A stretch of DNA of 64,000 nt from an uncultured Roseburia sp. (GTDB taxonomy: Bacteria; Bacillota; Clostridia; Lachnospirales; Lachnospiraceae): positions 1 through 64,000 of the forward strand of contig CALZGM010000012.1 of assembly GCA_945787015.1 (NCBI GenBank), given 5' to 3'. The notes below the pieces were generated by a model. That model did not search any database and was not told the DNA's origin. It saw only the letters and a list, made by a program, of their open reading frames with translations. The translations under genes were made by a program, and so were the position numbers. Shown here piece after piece: positions 1-8,758 of the stretch. How positions within the stretch are numbered: position 1 is the stretch's first letter; each line of letters starts with the position of its first letter.

Positions 1-36
1 ATCTATGAATAGTATATTTTGAAAAATATGAATAAC

Positions 37-55
37 GGATAATTTCCAATTATCC
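37..55. promoter_or_regulatory. Operator-like dyad upstream of the BlaI-like gene
   Basis: GGATAA, seven bases, TTATCC. The symmetry extends to a perfect 10+3+10 palindrome at 35-57. The same dyad with the same 7-base spacer occurs at 687-705 and 4294-4312, each time in front of a gene of this cluster. I infer a binding site for the dimeric winged-helix repressor encoded at 338. There is no T-tract after the hairpin, so a terminator is less likely. Confidence 0.6.
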
Positions 56-143
56 GTCATTCATAATCTTAAGTAGGATTGGATTTTAATTGATTACATT
101 ACAGCTTATAGCATTTTTAGATTGGCTCTAAAGGGGGACATGG

Positions 144-206
144 ATGAAAAGAATAATTAATTTAGTTCAAGACAGAAAACAATTGCATATTGATGAACAG
201 GAATAA
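144..206 (+). CDS. Possible 20-residue peptide
   Basis: A short reading frame begins with ATG six bases after a strong AAGGGGG-type ribosome binding site and encodes about 20 residues rich in charged amino acids, beginning MKRIINLVQD. No family is recognised. It could be a leader peptide, the 5' remnant of a lost gene, or chance. The remaining sequence between it and position 337 is AT-rich with no further gene visible. Confidence 0.25.
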   Translation: MKRIINLVQDRKQLHIDEQE

Positions 207-337
207 TAAGATCAATAAAGTGTTTTAAAAGAAATCTAAAATTGTAGAATGGGTGTTGAAAAAGGAAACATAATAGTGTTAATATAAAATATATAGCTAA
301 AATTTGAAACTATATTTTAGAAAAGTTTGGAGGTACC

Positions 338-649
338 ATGCAAAAATTATCAAGTAGTGAAGAAAAAGTAATGCTAGTAATTTGGCAAACTAGAGGACCG
401 ATCACCTATATAGAAGTTCAAACTGGAGTAGAAAAAAGATTTGGTGATAAATGGAAAGGACAAACAGTATGTACATTTATTAATAGGCTTAAAAATAAAG
501 GATATATATCGACATTTAAAGAGGGTCGTTTTACTCATTATGAAGTACTGATAAGCATTGAAGATTATAGAAAAATGCAACTTGATGAAATGATTGAAAG
601 GTTGTACCAAGGAAATAGTGCTAAAATGATAGAAGAGCTTTCAGAATGA
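338..649 (+). CDS. BlaI/MecI/CopY-family transcriptional repressor
   Basis: A 103-residue winged-helix protein. Its N-terminus (SSSEEKVMLVIWQTRGPIT) is the typical opening of BlaI/MecI proteins, followed by a recognition helix region (TVCTFINRLKNKGYIS) and a basic wing. It is shorter than the usual 120-130 residues of the family, mainly at the C-terminal dimerisation end. The start follows a TGGAGG site. BlaI is normally released from DNA by cleavage triggered by a BlaR1 metalloprotease sensor, but no BlaR1-like gene is present here. The shared dyads at 37, 687 and 4294 suggest that it regulates itself, the ATPase at 768 and the ATP-grasp gene at 3194-4240. DNA binding is established for the family; the target assignment is my inference. 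Confidence 0.8.
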   Translation: MQKLSSSEEKVMLVIWQTRGPITYIEVQTGVEKRFGDKWKGQTVCTFINRLKNKGYISTFKEGRFTHYEVLISIEDYRKMQLDEMIERLYQGNSAKMIEELSE

Positions 650-686
650 GTTGAACTTTTGGAATTATAAACAATATAAATATGGC

Positions 687-705
687 AGATAATAAATAGT
701 TATCC
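687..705. promoter_or_regulatory. Operator-like dyad upstream of the STAND-like ATPase gene
   Basis: AGATAA, seven bases, TTATCC: one mismatch from the dyads at 37 and 4294. Eighteen bases (688-705) are the exact reverse complement of 4294-4311. It lies 62 bases before the ATG at 768, a sensible position for a repressor site. Confidence 0.6.
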
Positions 706-767
706 TTAACATATTTTATCAAATTGAAAAGCAATATCCATTATCTTTTACAAAAGGTGAATGATTT

Positions 768-3212
768 ATGAATTTAGTAGATTATCAGGTAGAATTAGCT
801 GACCAAATATACGATATATTAATTAAATCAGAATATGGAACTAATATAAATCTATATGGAAAAACTGGAAGTGGCAAAACAACTATCGGATTGGGCATAA
901 CGGAATATCTACAAGAAGATTGGAAAGTTTTTTATTTGTGTGGAATTAATTCTGAAATGTCCCCATATTTAACATGGCATGTTGGAACAAGAATTTTTTC
1001 ACAAAATAAATTGAAAATTGATTTATCAGTTTCATTTGGTGTTCCTAATTTAGTATCACCTGTTGTAGAAGTTGCAATCCCTCTTCCTAAACTGGAAAAG
1101 ACCAACTTTATTCTTAATTCATGTGAAGAGTCAATTATTTCCAGCATAAAAAAACAAACAGGGGGATGCTCAAAAATCCTTTTTATTATAGATGATTATA
1201 ATCTCTGGGATATTCCATCAAAACAGTTAGTAGAAAAAATTATGCTGACATCATTGAACTTATTAGGGGAGTATAAGGTATCGTGGTTGTTTTTATCAAC
1301 AACGGATAATGTAAATACTTCGACTGATTTGCAATGGAAAAACATAGAAATCGCTCCTATTTCAGATAGTAATATTTGTTCTGTTTTATACCAGAATGGT
1401 TTTTCGAATTTTGTGGATATTGCAGAAATCAAATCATGTGCGGGAGATAATTTACATCTTGCATTGTTAGCCGCAAATTATTATCAAAAGGGAAAAGACT
1501 CTTTTGATGATGTGTTAGAGGCGCGAATAGACAAGTTTTCAGATAAAGACAAGAAGGCTGTTAGTATATTGGAACCGTTATCCATAATAGATTCGGTTTT
1601 TTCACAAGAAGAAGCTGCATTTTTTCTTGATAATACATTTCTAAATAATTACGAGTTAATATATCAAGCAGATGAGTATTTAACAGTAGCCGAAGAACAC
1701 AAATTAATAGAAGGTTTGGAAAACTACTATTTCTCTAATCAAAAAATTAGAAATTATTTCAAATTAAAGTTGGCGAAACGTGAAAAAGCATTACATTACC
1801 AGTTTTCAAAATTTCTACAGCAACGTCATCCAGAAGATTACTATAGCCGTGGGAGGCATATACAAGCTAGCATTATAAACAATCGTAGTGGCGTAAATAA
1901 TGAAGCTTGGCAAATGTTGTTTTTGGCATACATAAGGTGGAACTTTAATTACGGTTTTGCTGAAGATAAATATAACATTTTGACTGAAATAAAAGGGCTT
2001 ATTGATTTAAATCCATCTATTCAGAGAGAAACACAGATTGACACTTTAGAGAAACTCTTAAAAGGTTATTCTTCGTTCGCCAAGTATGACTATAAGAGTA
2101 CTTTGCTTCAAATGCAAAGTATTAGTGAAGGATTACTATGTCCAGCCCTCCGGGCAGAATGCTTGAGAATAACACTTCTGTGTTTTTTGCAATTAGCTGA
2201 TGATCTTACTACAGTAAAAAATTCTGCTGATAGTCTTTATCAATTGATTGAACGTGAGGATTTTGAAGAGGATGAGCAATACTGTAGGGCTGCTTTGGTG
2301 ATGTTAGAAGTGTTTTCAGATAGATGTGTAGATACAAATAAATCAAGAGTTCTAAAAGAAAAACTTGCAGACACTATAAATAGACACCATTATTGTTCGG
2401 ACTTTTTAGCGCTAAATGCTTGTTATAATCGCAAGGCTGCATTGTTTTATGTGGCAGAAATTGCTTATAATCAAACAATGCAAAGTATAGGCTTTTATAG
2501 AGAATATAACGATATTAAAAATCTGTATATGGCGTTGTGTAACAATGCTGCAAATGCGATTATTTGTGGAAAATATGATGCTGCAAACAAATCATTGACA
2601 GAATGTTTAGGCATGATTCAGAAATATACTCCAACATATTTCCCAAGTATTTATAAAGTAATAAATAACCTGATACTGTTGAAATATTTACAGAACGAAC
2701 GTGATAATAGTGGAACAGATGAAGAGGTTATTAATTCAGCAAAAGAAGCATTAAAAAATTACAAAACGCTGTTATCAAAACCTTTAAAAGAAATATCACA
2801 TGTTGCGTATCTTAATTGGCTGGGTTTATCTATTTTGTGTAACCAGAATGCATGGGAAGATGAACTGAAGAAAACAACAGAGTATTTTTCAGATACAGAT
2901 TTATTTTACGAATACTATTTTAGAGATCTTAAATTTGCCGGTTATTTGCTCCAGCAAAATATATCCGCTGCAAAAGAGGAACTCGATATTCTTAATCGAA
3001 TAAACGTTCCTCTATTGCAACCATATAAAGTGATTTTTCAGAAACGTCGTCAAGTACAGACACATTTGTTAGAGAACCCATCGGTAATAGATGGAAAGGC
3101 TATTAATTACCATAAACTTATGAAACGAGAATGCTCTCACATCCAAGATACATCTTGTGGCTTTTATGGACGTGGCTTTTTATTGTCAGACCTTCAGTTT
3201 TTATCTTTTTGA
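768..3212 (+). CDS. STAND-like P-loop ATPase with helical-repeat C-terminus
   Basis: An 814-residue protein. A Walker A motif (GKTGSGKTT, residues 31-39) and a Walker B-like ILFIIDDY (about 137-144) define an N-terminal NTPase. It is followed by a winged-helix-like segment around 260-340. The rest, about residues 370-800, is helix-rich with TPR-like spacing, as in MalT/NACHT-type signal-transduction ATPases. No effector domain is obvious at either end. The ATG follows an AAAGGTGA site. Its 3' end overlaps the convergent ATP-grasp gene by 19 bases. In STAND proteins the C-terminal repeats sense a ligand and the NTPase switches or oligomerises; which ligand is unknown. The operator at 687 suggests control by the BlaI-like protein. 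It could be a defence sensor or a MalT-like regulator; no DNA-binding domain was recognised. Confidence 0.65.
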   Translation: MNLVDYQVELADQIYDILIKSEYGTNINLYGKTGSGKTTIGLGITEYLQEDWKVFYLCGINSEMSPYLTWHVGTRIFSQNKLKIDLSVSFGVPNLVSPVVEVAIPLPKLEKTNFILNSCEESIISSIKKQTGGCSKILFIIDDYNLWDIPSKQLVEKIMLTSLNLLGEYKVSWLFLSTTDNVNTSTDLQWKNIEIAPISDSNICSVLYQNGFSNFVDIAEIKSCAGDNLHLALLAANYYQKGKDSFDDVLEARIDKFSDKDKKAVSILEPLSIIDSVFSQEEAAFFLDNTFLNNYELIYQADEYLTVAEEHKLIEGLENYYFSNQKIRNYFKLKLAKREKALHYQFSKFLQQRHPEDYYSRGRHIQASIINNRSGVNNEAWQMLFLAYIRWNFNYGFAEDKYNILTEIKGLIDLNPSIQRETQIDTLEKLLKGYSSFAKYDYKSTLLQMQSISEGLLCPALRAECLRITLLCFLQLADDLTTVKNSADSLYQLIEREDFEEDEQYCRAALVMLEVFSDRCVDTNKSRVLKEKLADTINRHHYCSDFLALNACYNRKAALFYVAEIAYNQTMQSIGFYREYNDIKNLYMALCNNAANAIICGKYDAANKSLTECLGMIQKYTPTYFPSIYKVINNLILLKYLQNERDNSGTDEEVINSAKEALKNYKTLLSKPLKEISHVAYLNWLGLSILCNQNAWEDELKKTTEYFSDTDLFYEYYFRDLKFAGYLLQQNISAAKEELDILNRINVPLLQPYKVIFQKRRQVQTHLLENPSVIDGKAINYHKLMKRECSHIQDTSCGFYGRGFLLSDLQFLSF

Positions 3213-4240
3213 TGATATTTTTGAATGGCGCTTATAATAATAGCTTTATAAATATCAGAATAGGAATATCCAAGTTCCTTAAAAACAAAAGATATTGAAC
3301 TATGTAGTGTTGTATATGGAGTGGTTGATATGTCGAAAACGTAAGGATTACCGTTTCTGTCAATTCGGAAATCAACACGTCCATATACATCCATTTGTAA
3401 TAAATTGAATGTTTGCTCTGCATATTTTTTGATTTGAGAAATGGTAGAGCTACTTTGGGTATTTTCTAATAAATAAAAGCCATAATTATATTTCTCTGAA
3501 GTATCTTCATCTAATATTTGTTTTCCCTTTAAATCAATTCCGATTGGCGGAAGTACATGGACTGAATTATTATATCTAAAAACAGGAACTTCACACTCCT
3601 CGCCCTCGATATAAGATTGAATAATGTAGTTTTCTGGTTTTAATGTTTTGAACTTCGAATCCGAGGCAGCAAAAACAGAATGCTCATTTATACCTTGACT
3701 GGCAGATTCAGAAGAAGGTTTACAAATAACCGGTATACCTTGTCTAGGTGCATCATGAACCCACTTCCCAGTATCATTTAGTAACCAACTTTGCGGTACC
3801 GGTATGTTATGTGCCTGTAAAAGCGTTGAAAAATAGTATTTGTTTCGACACAATGCACAGGTCAAAGAAGCAGATGTAGTATATGGTATATTATTCAATT
3901 CACAAAATGCAGGAATTATTGTTTTTTTGTTATCACCTAAGCCATTTCTTGCTAAGTTGTATACGAGACAATTAGTAAATCTATTTGAATGCTCAATATA
4001 ATCAGAGATAAAATCCAATTCATTGAAATATACCGACTGAATATAAAAACCAGCAGAAACGATTCCTTGATATATTTCATGGAATTCTTCAACAGAAAAT
4101 CTTTCAGTTGTATCACATTGTATTTGGTTACTATTAAGATATCCGCGTGGAGCTTGTACATGCGCGATTAAAATTATATTAATATAAGGACTATATTTTT
4201 CTACATATGACTCATTTTTTTTAACATACTCTTTATTCAC
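3194..4240 (-). CDS. D-Ala-D-Ala ligase-like ATP-grasp protein
   Basis: About 348 residues with the layout of D-alanine-D-alanine ligases: an N-terminal substrate domain (NLARNGLGDNKKTIIPAF, then NNIPYTTSASLTCALCRNKY), a central ATP-grasp domain (IPVICKPSSESASQGI; YIIQSYIEGEECEVPVF) and the C-terminal metal site (YGRVDFRIDRNGNPYVFDIS). Canonical Ddl carries EIN in that last motif; here it is DIS, so the magnesium ligands differ and the substrate may not be D-Ala. GTG at 4240 is preferred because AGGAGG lies eight bases ahead of it; the in-frame ATG at 4258 lies just upstream of that site. The gene is convergent with the ATPase and has the third dyad upstream. An ATP-dependent amino-acid or peptide ligase is likely; the product is unknown. 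Confidence 0.75.
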   Translation of the reverse strand: MNKEYVKKNESYVEKYSPYINIILIAHVQAPRGYLNSNQIQCDTTERFSVEEFHEIYQGIVSAGFYIQSVYFNELDFISDYIEHSNRFTNCLVYNLARNGLGDNKKTIIPAFCELNNIPYTTSASLTCALCRNKYYFSTLLQAHNIPVPQSWLLNDTGKWVHDAPRQGIPVICKPSSESASQGINEHSVFAASDSKFKTLKPENYIIQSYIEGEECEVPVFRYNNSVHVLPPIGIDLKGKQILDEDTSEKYNYGFYLLENTQSSSTISQIKKYAEQTFNLLQMDVYGRVDFRIDRNGNPYVFDISTTPYTTLHSSISFVFKELGYSYSDIYKAIIISAIQKYHQKDKN

Positions 4241-4293
4241 TATTACTTCCTCCTGCATTCACTTATTCTCTATATTTCCTGGTAAAAATTAAC

Positions 4294-4312
4294 GGATAAC
4301 TATTTATTATCC
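4294..4312. promoter_or_regulatory. Operator-like dyad upstream of the ATP-grasp gene
   Basis: GGATAA, seven bases, TTATCC, 54 bases before the minus-strand GTG at 4240. It is an inverted 18-base copy of the site at 688-705. It could repress the ATP-grasp promoter; it also lies about 280 bases before the phosphoesterase operon, which is probably too far to act on it. Confidence 0.6.
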
Positions 4313-4594
4313 ATCGTTTTTGAATAAATTTGAAAAATAAAACTACAATGTTAGAATGGATGTGTTATAATATTAAGAAAGCACTTGGTATCTGAATAGA
4401 ATCGAAAACATACTCGTTAATATAGGTGTGAGTATGAGTTTTTATGTACATAGTTAGTTGAGTAGCATAGTTGAAAATTCTATACATTATGAAGGAAACA
4501 CGATATAATATCAGAAGAGGAAATTTCTTACAGTGCCAAGTGTGATATGTAAATACATGGTGCGAATGCTGCCATTGGCTTAGGAGGACAAGCA
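4313..4594 (+). other. Non-coding leader of the GTPase-associated operon
   Basis: No gene is visible. A TATAAT-like -10 element preceded by TGTGT sits near 4366-4371 and could be the promoter of the operon starting at 4595, leaving a leader of about 220 bases. No convincing -35 box, riboswitch or terminator was found in it. Confidence 0.3.
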
Positions 4595-5884
4595 GTGGAA
4601 ATATCATTTATTCATCTATCAGACATTCATTTTCGGAAAACAAGTGGAAGCAGTGTAGATATAGATGCAGATTTAAGAAATGCAATTCTAACAGATGTAA
4701 AGATTAACGCAAAACCAACGCTAGATAATGTAAAAGGTGTATTGGTTGGAGGGGATATTGCGTTTGCAGGGCAAAAGAGCGAGTATGACTTTGCAAGAGC
4801 GTTTTTAAAAGAGATGACGGAGCAACTAGAAATAGATGAAAAGAGTATCTATTGTGTTCCGGGAAATCATGATGTGGACCAAACACTGATAAAAAACTCA
4901 AGTACAATTTTTAACGCACAGAATGAAATTGAAGAGGCTGAAACGATAGATACTGCTGACTATATATTTGGAAAATATATTACAGATCAGGCATTACCTG
5001 GATTGTTGTATATGCCTATTAAAGAGTACAATGATTTTGCGGTTTCGTATGGTTGTAATATAAATCCGGATAGGATTGTTTGGACAGAAGAATTCATGTT
5101 AGATAATAATTTAAAGTTAAAATTACAAGGAATGAATTCGTGCATTATTTCTAGCCATAAAGATCATGAGGAAAAATATGAACAGGATGCACGCAAAATG
5201 ATTGTTGGACAAAAGCAGATTCCTTCATATGAAGATAATGTGGTATGGGGATTAATTTGTCATCACCCTACTATGTTTTGGAAGTTTGAAGGAGAAATAC
5301 TACCAAAATTGGATAAGCGTGTAGATATTCAATTATATGGGCACATGCACCAGCAAGCAATAGATGCTTCATCTGAACGCCTTGTTATAAATGCAGGTGC
5401 TGCTCAGCCAGTAAGGGGAGCGGACTGGTTGCCAAGATATAATTGGATAACTTTTTCTTGTGATTGTGTTAATGGAGATCGGATTGTGAGAGTAAAAGCA
5501 TATCCAAGAGTACTTTCTAAAGATAGGGATAGATTTTTATGTGACTATGAAAGTTGTAATGAAGGAAAGTCTTTCTTTGAATATGAGCTTAACGTTGACG
5601 AAAAAAGAAGAAGAAATTTGCAAGATAATTCAGAAAGTAAGAATGTAAGAGTTATAGAAGAAAATAACAATGGTGCAATGCGACAAGGCCTTGAAAAAGA
5701 AATAGTTTATAGTTTTTTTGAGTTATCATATGTAAAACAAAATGAGGTGCTGAGTGAACTCAAATTGCTAAGAAGTGAATATGCCGGAAAACGCTATATT
5801 GAAGTTATAGGGTCAATTTTACAAGATGCACGTGCTAACAATTGCTTAGAGCAAATGAAAAGCCTAATTATAGAAAAATTATAG
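4595..5884 (+). CDS. Calcineurin-like metallophosphoesterase with adaptor-like tail
   Basis: A 429-residue protein with all five metallophosphoesterase blocks: LSDIHF (D10, H12), GGDIAF (D54), GNHDVD (90-95), CHHP, and YGHMHQ, so a two-metal hydrolase of phosphodiester or nucleotide bonds is expected. The last 65 residues or so (from about 365) are helical, with FFELSYVKQNEVLSEL followed by an ILQDAR helix. This resembles the small death-like effector- or GTPase-associated adaptor domains of bacterial conflict systems. Start is GTG with TAGGAGG seven bases upstream. It is the first gene of a five-gene operon with two GTPases and a GAP1-like protein and is probably its effector. The substrate is not evident. 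Confidence 0.8.
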   Translation: MEISFIHLSDIHFRKTSGSSVDIDADLRNAILTDVKINAKPTLDNVKGVLVGGDIAFAGQKSEYDFARAFLKEMTEQLEIDEKSIYCVPGNHDVDQTLIKNSSTIFNAQNEIEEAETIDTADYIFGKYITDQALPGLLYMPIKEYNDFAVSYGCNINPDRIVWTEEFMLDNNLKLKLQGMNSCIISSHKDHEEKYEQDARKMIVGQKQIPSYEDNVVWGLICHHPTMFWKFEGEILPKLDKRVDIQLYGHMHQQAIDASSERLVINAGAAQPVRGADWLPRYNWITFSCDCVNGDRIVRVKAYPRVLSKDRDRFLCDYESCNEGKSFFEYELNVDEKRRRNLQDNSESKNVRVIEENNNGAMRQGLEKEIVYSFFELSYVKQNEVLSELKLLRSEYAGKRYIEVIGSILQDARANNCLEQMKSLIIEKL

Positions 5885-5902
5885 AAAGAGGAGAAGTAGG
5901 GA

Positions 5903-6946
5903 ATGGAATTTGAAAAAGTATTTATTAAAAATTATAAAAAGGTTTGTATGGATATTACAAATGAACGGATAGAGAACAGAATAGAAGGGATAAATGCGGT
6001 TATAGAACAATTTGATTCGTATAAAAAAATTGCGGAAATTGTAAAGTTGTATTGGGGAATGGACTGTGATTCTGAAATAAAGGAAGAGTTTGTTAGTTGT
6101 TTTTATAATGTTGACATGACATTTGATGAACAGAATGCGGAAGAAATATCTGTTTTAGCAGGGTGTACATTGCTTAAAATAATTCAAGAAAATGAAGATG
6201 TTCAGCTTGCTTATTCCGTTAAAATTCTTGAAAGATTTTATGAAGGAAAAGTGGCTGATTTATCTTGCATTGCAAGCGAAGTTATTGATATGCAGACAAG
6301 AGCCGAAAAGCAAGTAAGCGTATGTCAAAGCCTTTCTTGGAAAAAGGAATGGGAAAGTGACATTATTGATGAAAATGGAAAAGTACTTTCAACAGCAACA
6401 CAAGCTATTGTAGAGTTACTTAAGGCTGTTAAAACTCAGTTTACAAGAGTGAACAATTATACAAGATCTCTTCTAGAAATAAATGAAAAGTGTGAAGAAA
6501 AAATCGCAGTATTAAGCTGGATAATTGGGGAATGGAGTGATTTATTACAGAAACCATTAAGTGAAGTAGATGATGTTGAAGGGACTCTAGTGTTAGGTGT
6601 GGAATTGGCAGAGTTGGTTAATATACCAGGACCATTTGCAGCTGAAGCTTTTTTAAGCAAAATGCTGGCTAAATGTAAACACACAGCGAAAGAAATTTCG
6701 TTAACTGAATTAATTGATAAGCAAGAGGAAGGCATTAGACAGTATGTATCTGAAAACTATTGTGAAGAAGCAGAAGAGAAAAACTTGCTGATATTGTCAG
6801 CCGTAAAAGATTCTTTGACTGTTGATGAAGAAAAGGCATGGGTACCTGCATATAAAAAGAAATGGAAAATCAATCCAGACGGAGTGACGTTTACGTTGAG
6901 AGATTGGTCAAAATTAATTTATTTTGAATGTATGATTAGTAAATGA
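5903..6946 (+). CDS. Helical accessory protein of the GTPase system (GASH-like candidate)
   Basis: A 347-residue acidic protein with no catalytic motif, signal peptide or membrane segment. It looks almost entirely alpha-helical. It sits 18 bases after the phosphoesterase gene and 16 before the first GTPase, in the slot where GTPase-associated systems carry the GTPase-associated system helical (GASH) protein. I do not recognise a signature directly, so this name rests on position, size and helical character. A scaffold linking the phosphoesterase to the GTPases is the likely role. Confidence 0.5.
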   Translation: MEFEKVFIKNYKKVCMDITNERIENRIEGINAVIEQFDSYKKIAEIVKLYWGMDCDSEIKEEFVSCFYNVDMTFDEQNAEEISVLAGCTLLKIIQENEDVQLAYSVKILERFYEGKVADLSCIASEVIDMQTRAEKQVSVCQSLSWKKEWESDIIDENGKVLSTATQAIVELLKAVKTQFTRVNNYTRSLLEINEKCEEKIAVLSWIIGEWSDLLQKPLSEVDDVEGTLVLGVELAELVNIPGPFAAEAFLSKMLAKCKHTAKEISLTELIDKQEEGIRQYVSENYCEEAEEKNLLILSAVKDSLTVDEEKAWVPAYKKKWKINPDGVTFTLRDWSKLIYFECMISK

Positions 6947-6962
6947 TAGTTTAAGGGGATAG

Positions 6963-7946
6963 ATGATGGATACTGTCGAAAAAACTGAAAGACAAGATAC
7001 GCTTGACGATATTTTAAATGATGAGATAGATACAGAAGTGGAACAGGAAAAAGGAGAACAAGATTTTCTGGTATCACAAGATATGTATCAAATAAGTTCC
7101 GGAGAGGTGCTTAATAGCGAAGACTTTTATAATATTGCAGCAAAAGAAAGTACCAAGTTGTTATTGTTTCTAGGTCCAGTCGCAAGCGGTAAAACTACAA
7201 TGGAGACAAGTCTATATCAATTGTTTCAAATAAATCCTGTAGGGAATTATTACTTTGCAGGTTCTGCAACATTGCAAGGATTTGAGCAAAGAGCCTTTTA
7301 TACTAGAATTAAGTCTAAAGGAAGTTTTCCGGAAACACAGCGTACTAGTATTGATGATAATGCATCTTTTCTACATTTACGATTATGGGATCAGTCAAAT
7401 GATATGATTAATAATTTGATTTTGGCAGATATATCTGGTGAAGCGTTTACAACGTATATTGGAAAAGTGGATAGTGTAAAGGAAAAATTCTATTTTGCAG
7501 AAAGAGCAGATTTTATTATTGGAATAATAGACGGGGAAAAATTGAGTAATAAGAAAACCAAGAAAAGTGTTGTAAATGAGATAATATTATTGTTAAGGAC
7601 TTTCTTGGATGCAGGCGTGATAAGTGATCATTGTGTTTTACAAATTGTATTTAGTAAATTTGATTTGTTGCGTAAAACCGATAATTACGAAGAGGTTATA
7701 GAAAAGGCGAAAAATCAAATAAATACGCAATTATCCCAATTAGCTACTGATATAGAATATTTCTGTGTGGCAGCTATGCCAGATACTACTGAAGAGATAC
7801 AGGTTGGTTATGGACTTGATGAACTATTGCAGAGTTGGTGGAAGAAATACGTATATATCAATTCTACAAGAGAAATTGAGCCTTTTGACAACTTGTCAGA
7901 ATACGATAGATTATTTTATAAGTATAATGGAGTGAAGAATGAATAA
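6963..7946 (+). CDS. P-loop GTPase, first of a pair (double-GTPase-like)
   Basis: A 327-residue protein with an acidic N-terminal tail of about 60 residues, then a Walker A (GPVASGKTT, 71-79), a switch or Walker B segment LADISGEAF, and a late FSKFDLLRKT block that fits the NKxD-type guanine-recognition motif. The DISGEAF motif recurs as DLSGETF in the next gene, which supports a paired GTPase system. Start is one of two tandem ATGs (6963 or 6966) after AAGGGGAT. Its last codons overlap the next start by 8 bases, so translation is coupled. In the described double-GTPase/GAP1 systems these enzymes are predicted switches upstream of an effector. Confidence 0.75.
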   Translation: MMDTVEKTERQDTLDDILNDEIDTEVEQEKGEQDFLVSQDMYQISSGEVLNSEDFYNIAAKESTKLLLFLGPVASGKTTMETSLYQLFQINPVGNYYFAGSATLQGFEQRAFYTRIKSKGSFPETQRTSIDDNASFLHLRLWDQSNDMINNLILADISGEAFTTYIGKVDSVKEKFYFAERADFIIGIIDGEKLSNKKTKKSVVNEIILLLRTFLDAGVISDHCVLQIVFSKFDLLRKTDNYEEVIEKAKNQINTQLSQLATDIEYFCVAAMPDTTEEIQVGYGLDELLQSWWKKYVYINSTREIEPFDNLSEYDRLFYKYNGVKNE

Positions 7947-8757
7947 AAAGTTATTTATTATGGGCGCACCGAATGCTGGTAAAAGTACATTTTTAGCTGC
8001 GTTGTGGCATAGTATTAACCAGAAAGATGTTCATACAGATTTGACGTTAGTAAAAATGACAGGAGATGTTAACTACCTCTATGGGATTGGTCAGAAATGG
8101 CTGGAAGTAGAAGATTTAGAAAGAACTGTTATTGGTCAAGAACAAGAAAGCATATCTATTTTATTAACAGATGGGGATATAGAGTTAGAACTAGAATTCC
8201 CAGATTTATCAGGTGAAACATTTCAAAATGTATATGAAAATAGAGAAATGTCAATTGAGTTAAAAGAAAAGATAGAAAATGCAGATGCTCTATTATATTT
8301 TATAAACGTAGACGATATTCACTCACCTGAATTCATTTCTGATGTAGCTCCTCAGTATCGTCAGGAGGGTAATAAGATAGAAGTAAGAAGTGCAGGGAAA
8401 GATGATCCGACGCAGGTACAAATAATAGATTTATTACAAGCAATATTGAACATAAAGAAGAAAGTTAACTTAGGGCTTGTATTTTCTGCATGGGATTTAG
8501 TAGAAGCTACAGAATCAAGCGATGTAAATTTGTTCCTGAAAAGAAATATGAATATGCTTTGGCAATATTTAGAAGCTAATAAAAATGTATATAATACAAA
8601 ATTTTGGGGAGTAAGCGCAATAGGTGGTAAAATTGATGAGAGTGAAAGATTATTGGAGTTTGACGAACCAATTAAGCGTATTAAAGTCGTTAATGATAAA
8701 ATGGTAACTTCATGCGATTTGACCTCTATTATTTTAGAAATGTCAGGAGAATTATAA
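7939..8757 (+). CDS. P-loop GTPase, second of a pair (double-GTPase-like)
   Basis: A 272-residue TRAFAC-like GTPase. Walker A GAPNAGKST is at residues 9-17, the switch motif FPDLSGETF matches that of the preceding gene, and a late FSAWDLVEA block replaces the classic NKxD. The start codon lies inside the end of the upstream gene, and the next gene begins one base after its stop. It is expected to work with the first GTPase as a nucleotide-dependent switch. No membrane anchor is present. Confidence 0.75.
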   Translation: MNKKLFIMGAPNAGKSTFLAALWHSINQKDVHTDLTLVKMTGDVNYLYGIGQKWLEVEDLERTVIGQEQESISILLTDGDIELELEFPDLSGETFQNVYENREMSIELKEKIENADALLYFINVDDIHSPEFISDVAPQYRQEGNKIEVRSAGKDDPTQVQIIDLLQAILNIKKKVNLGLVFSAWDLVEATESSDVNLFLKRNMNMLWQYLEANKNVYNTKFWGVSAIGGKIDESERLLEFDEPIKRIKVVNDKMVTSCDLTSIILEMSGEL

Positions 8758-8758
8758 A

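Noticed and set aside
3194..4240. Housekeeping D-Ala-D-Ala ligase
   Set aside because: The metal-site motif differs (DIS), the gene has no cell-wall neighbours, and it is paired with an ATPase under a BlaI-like operator.
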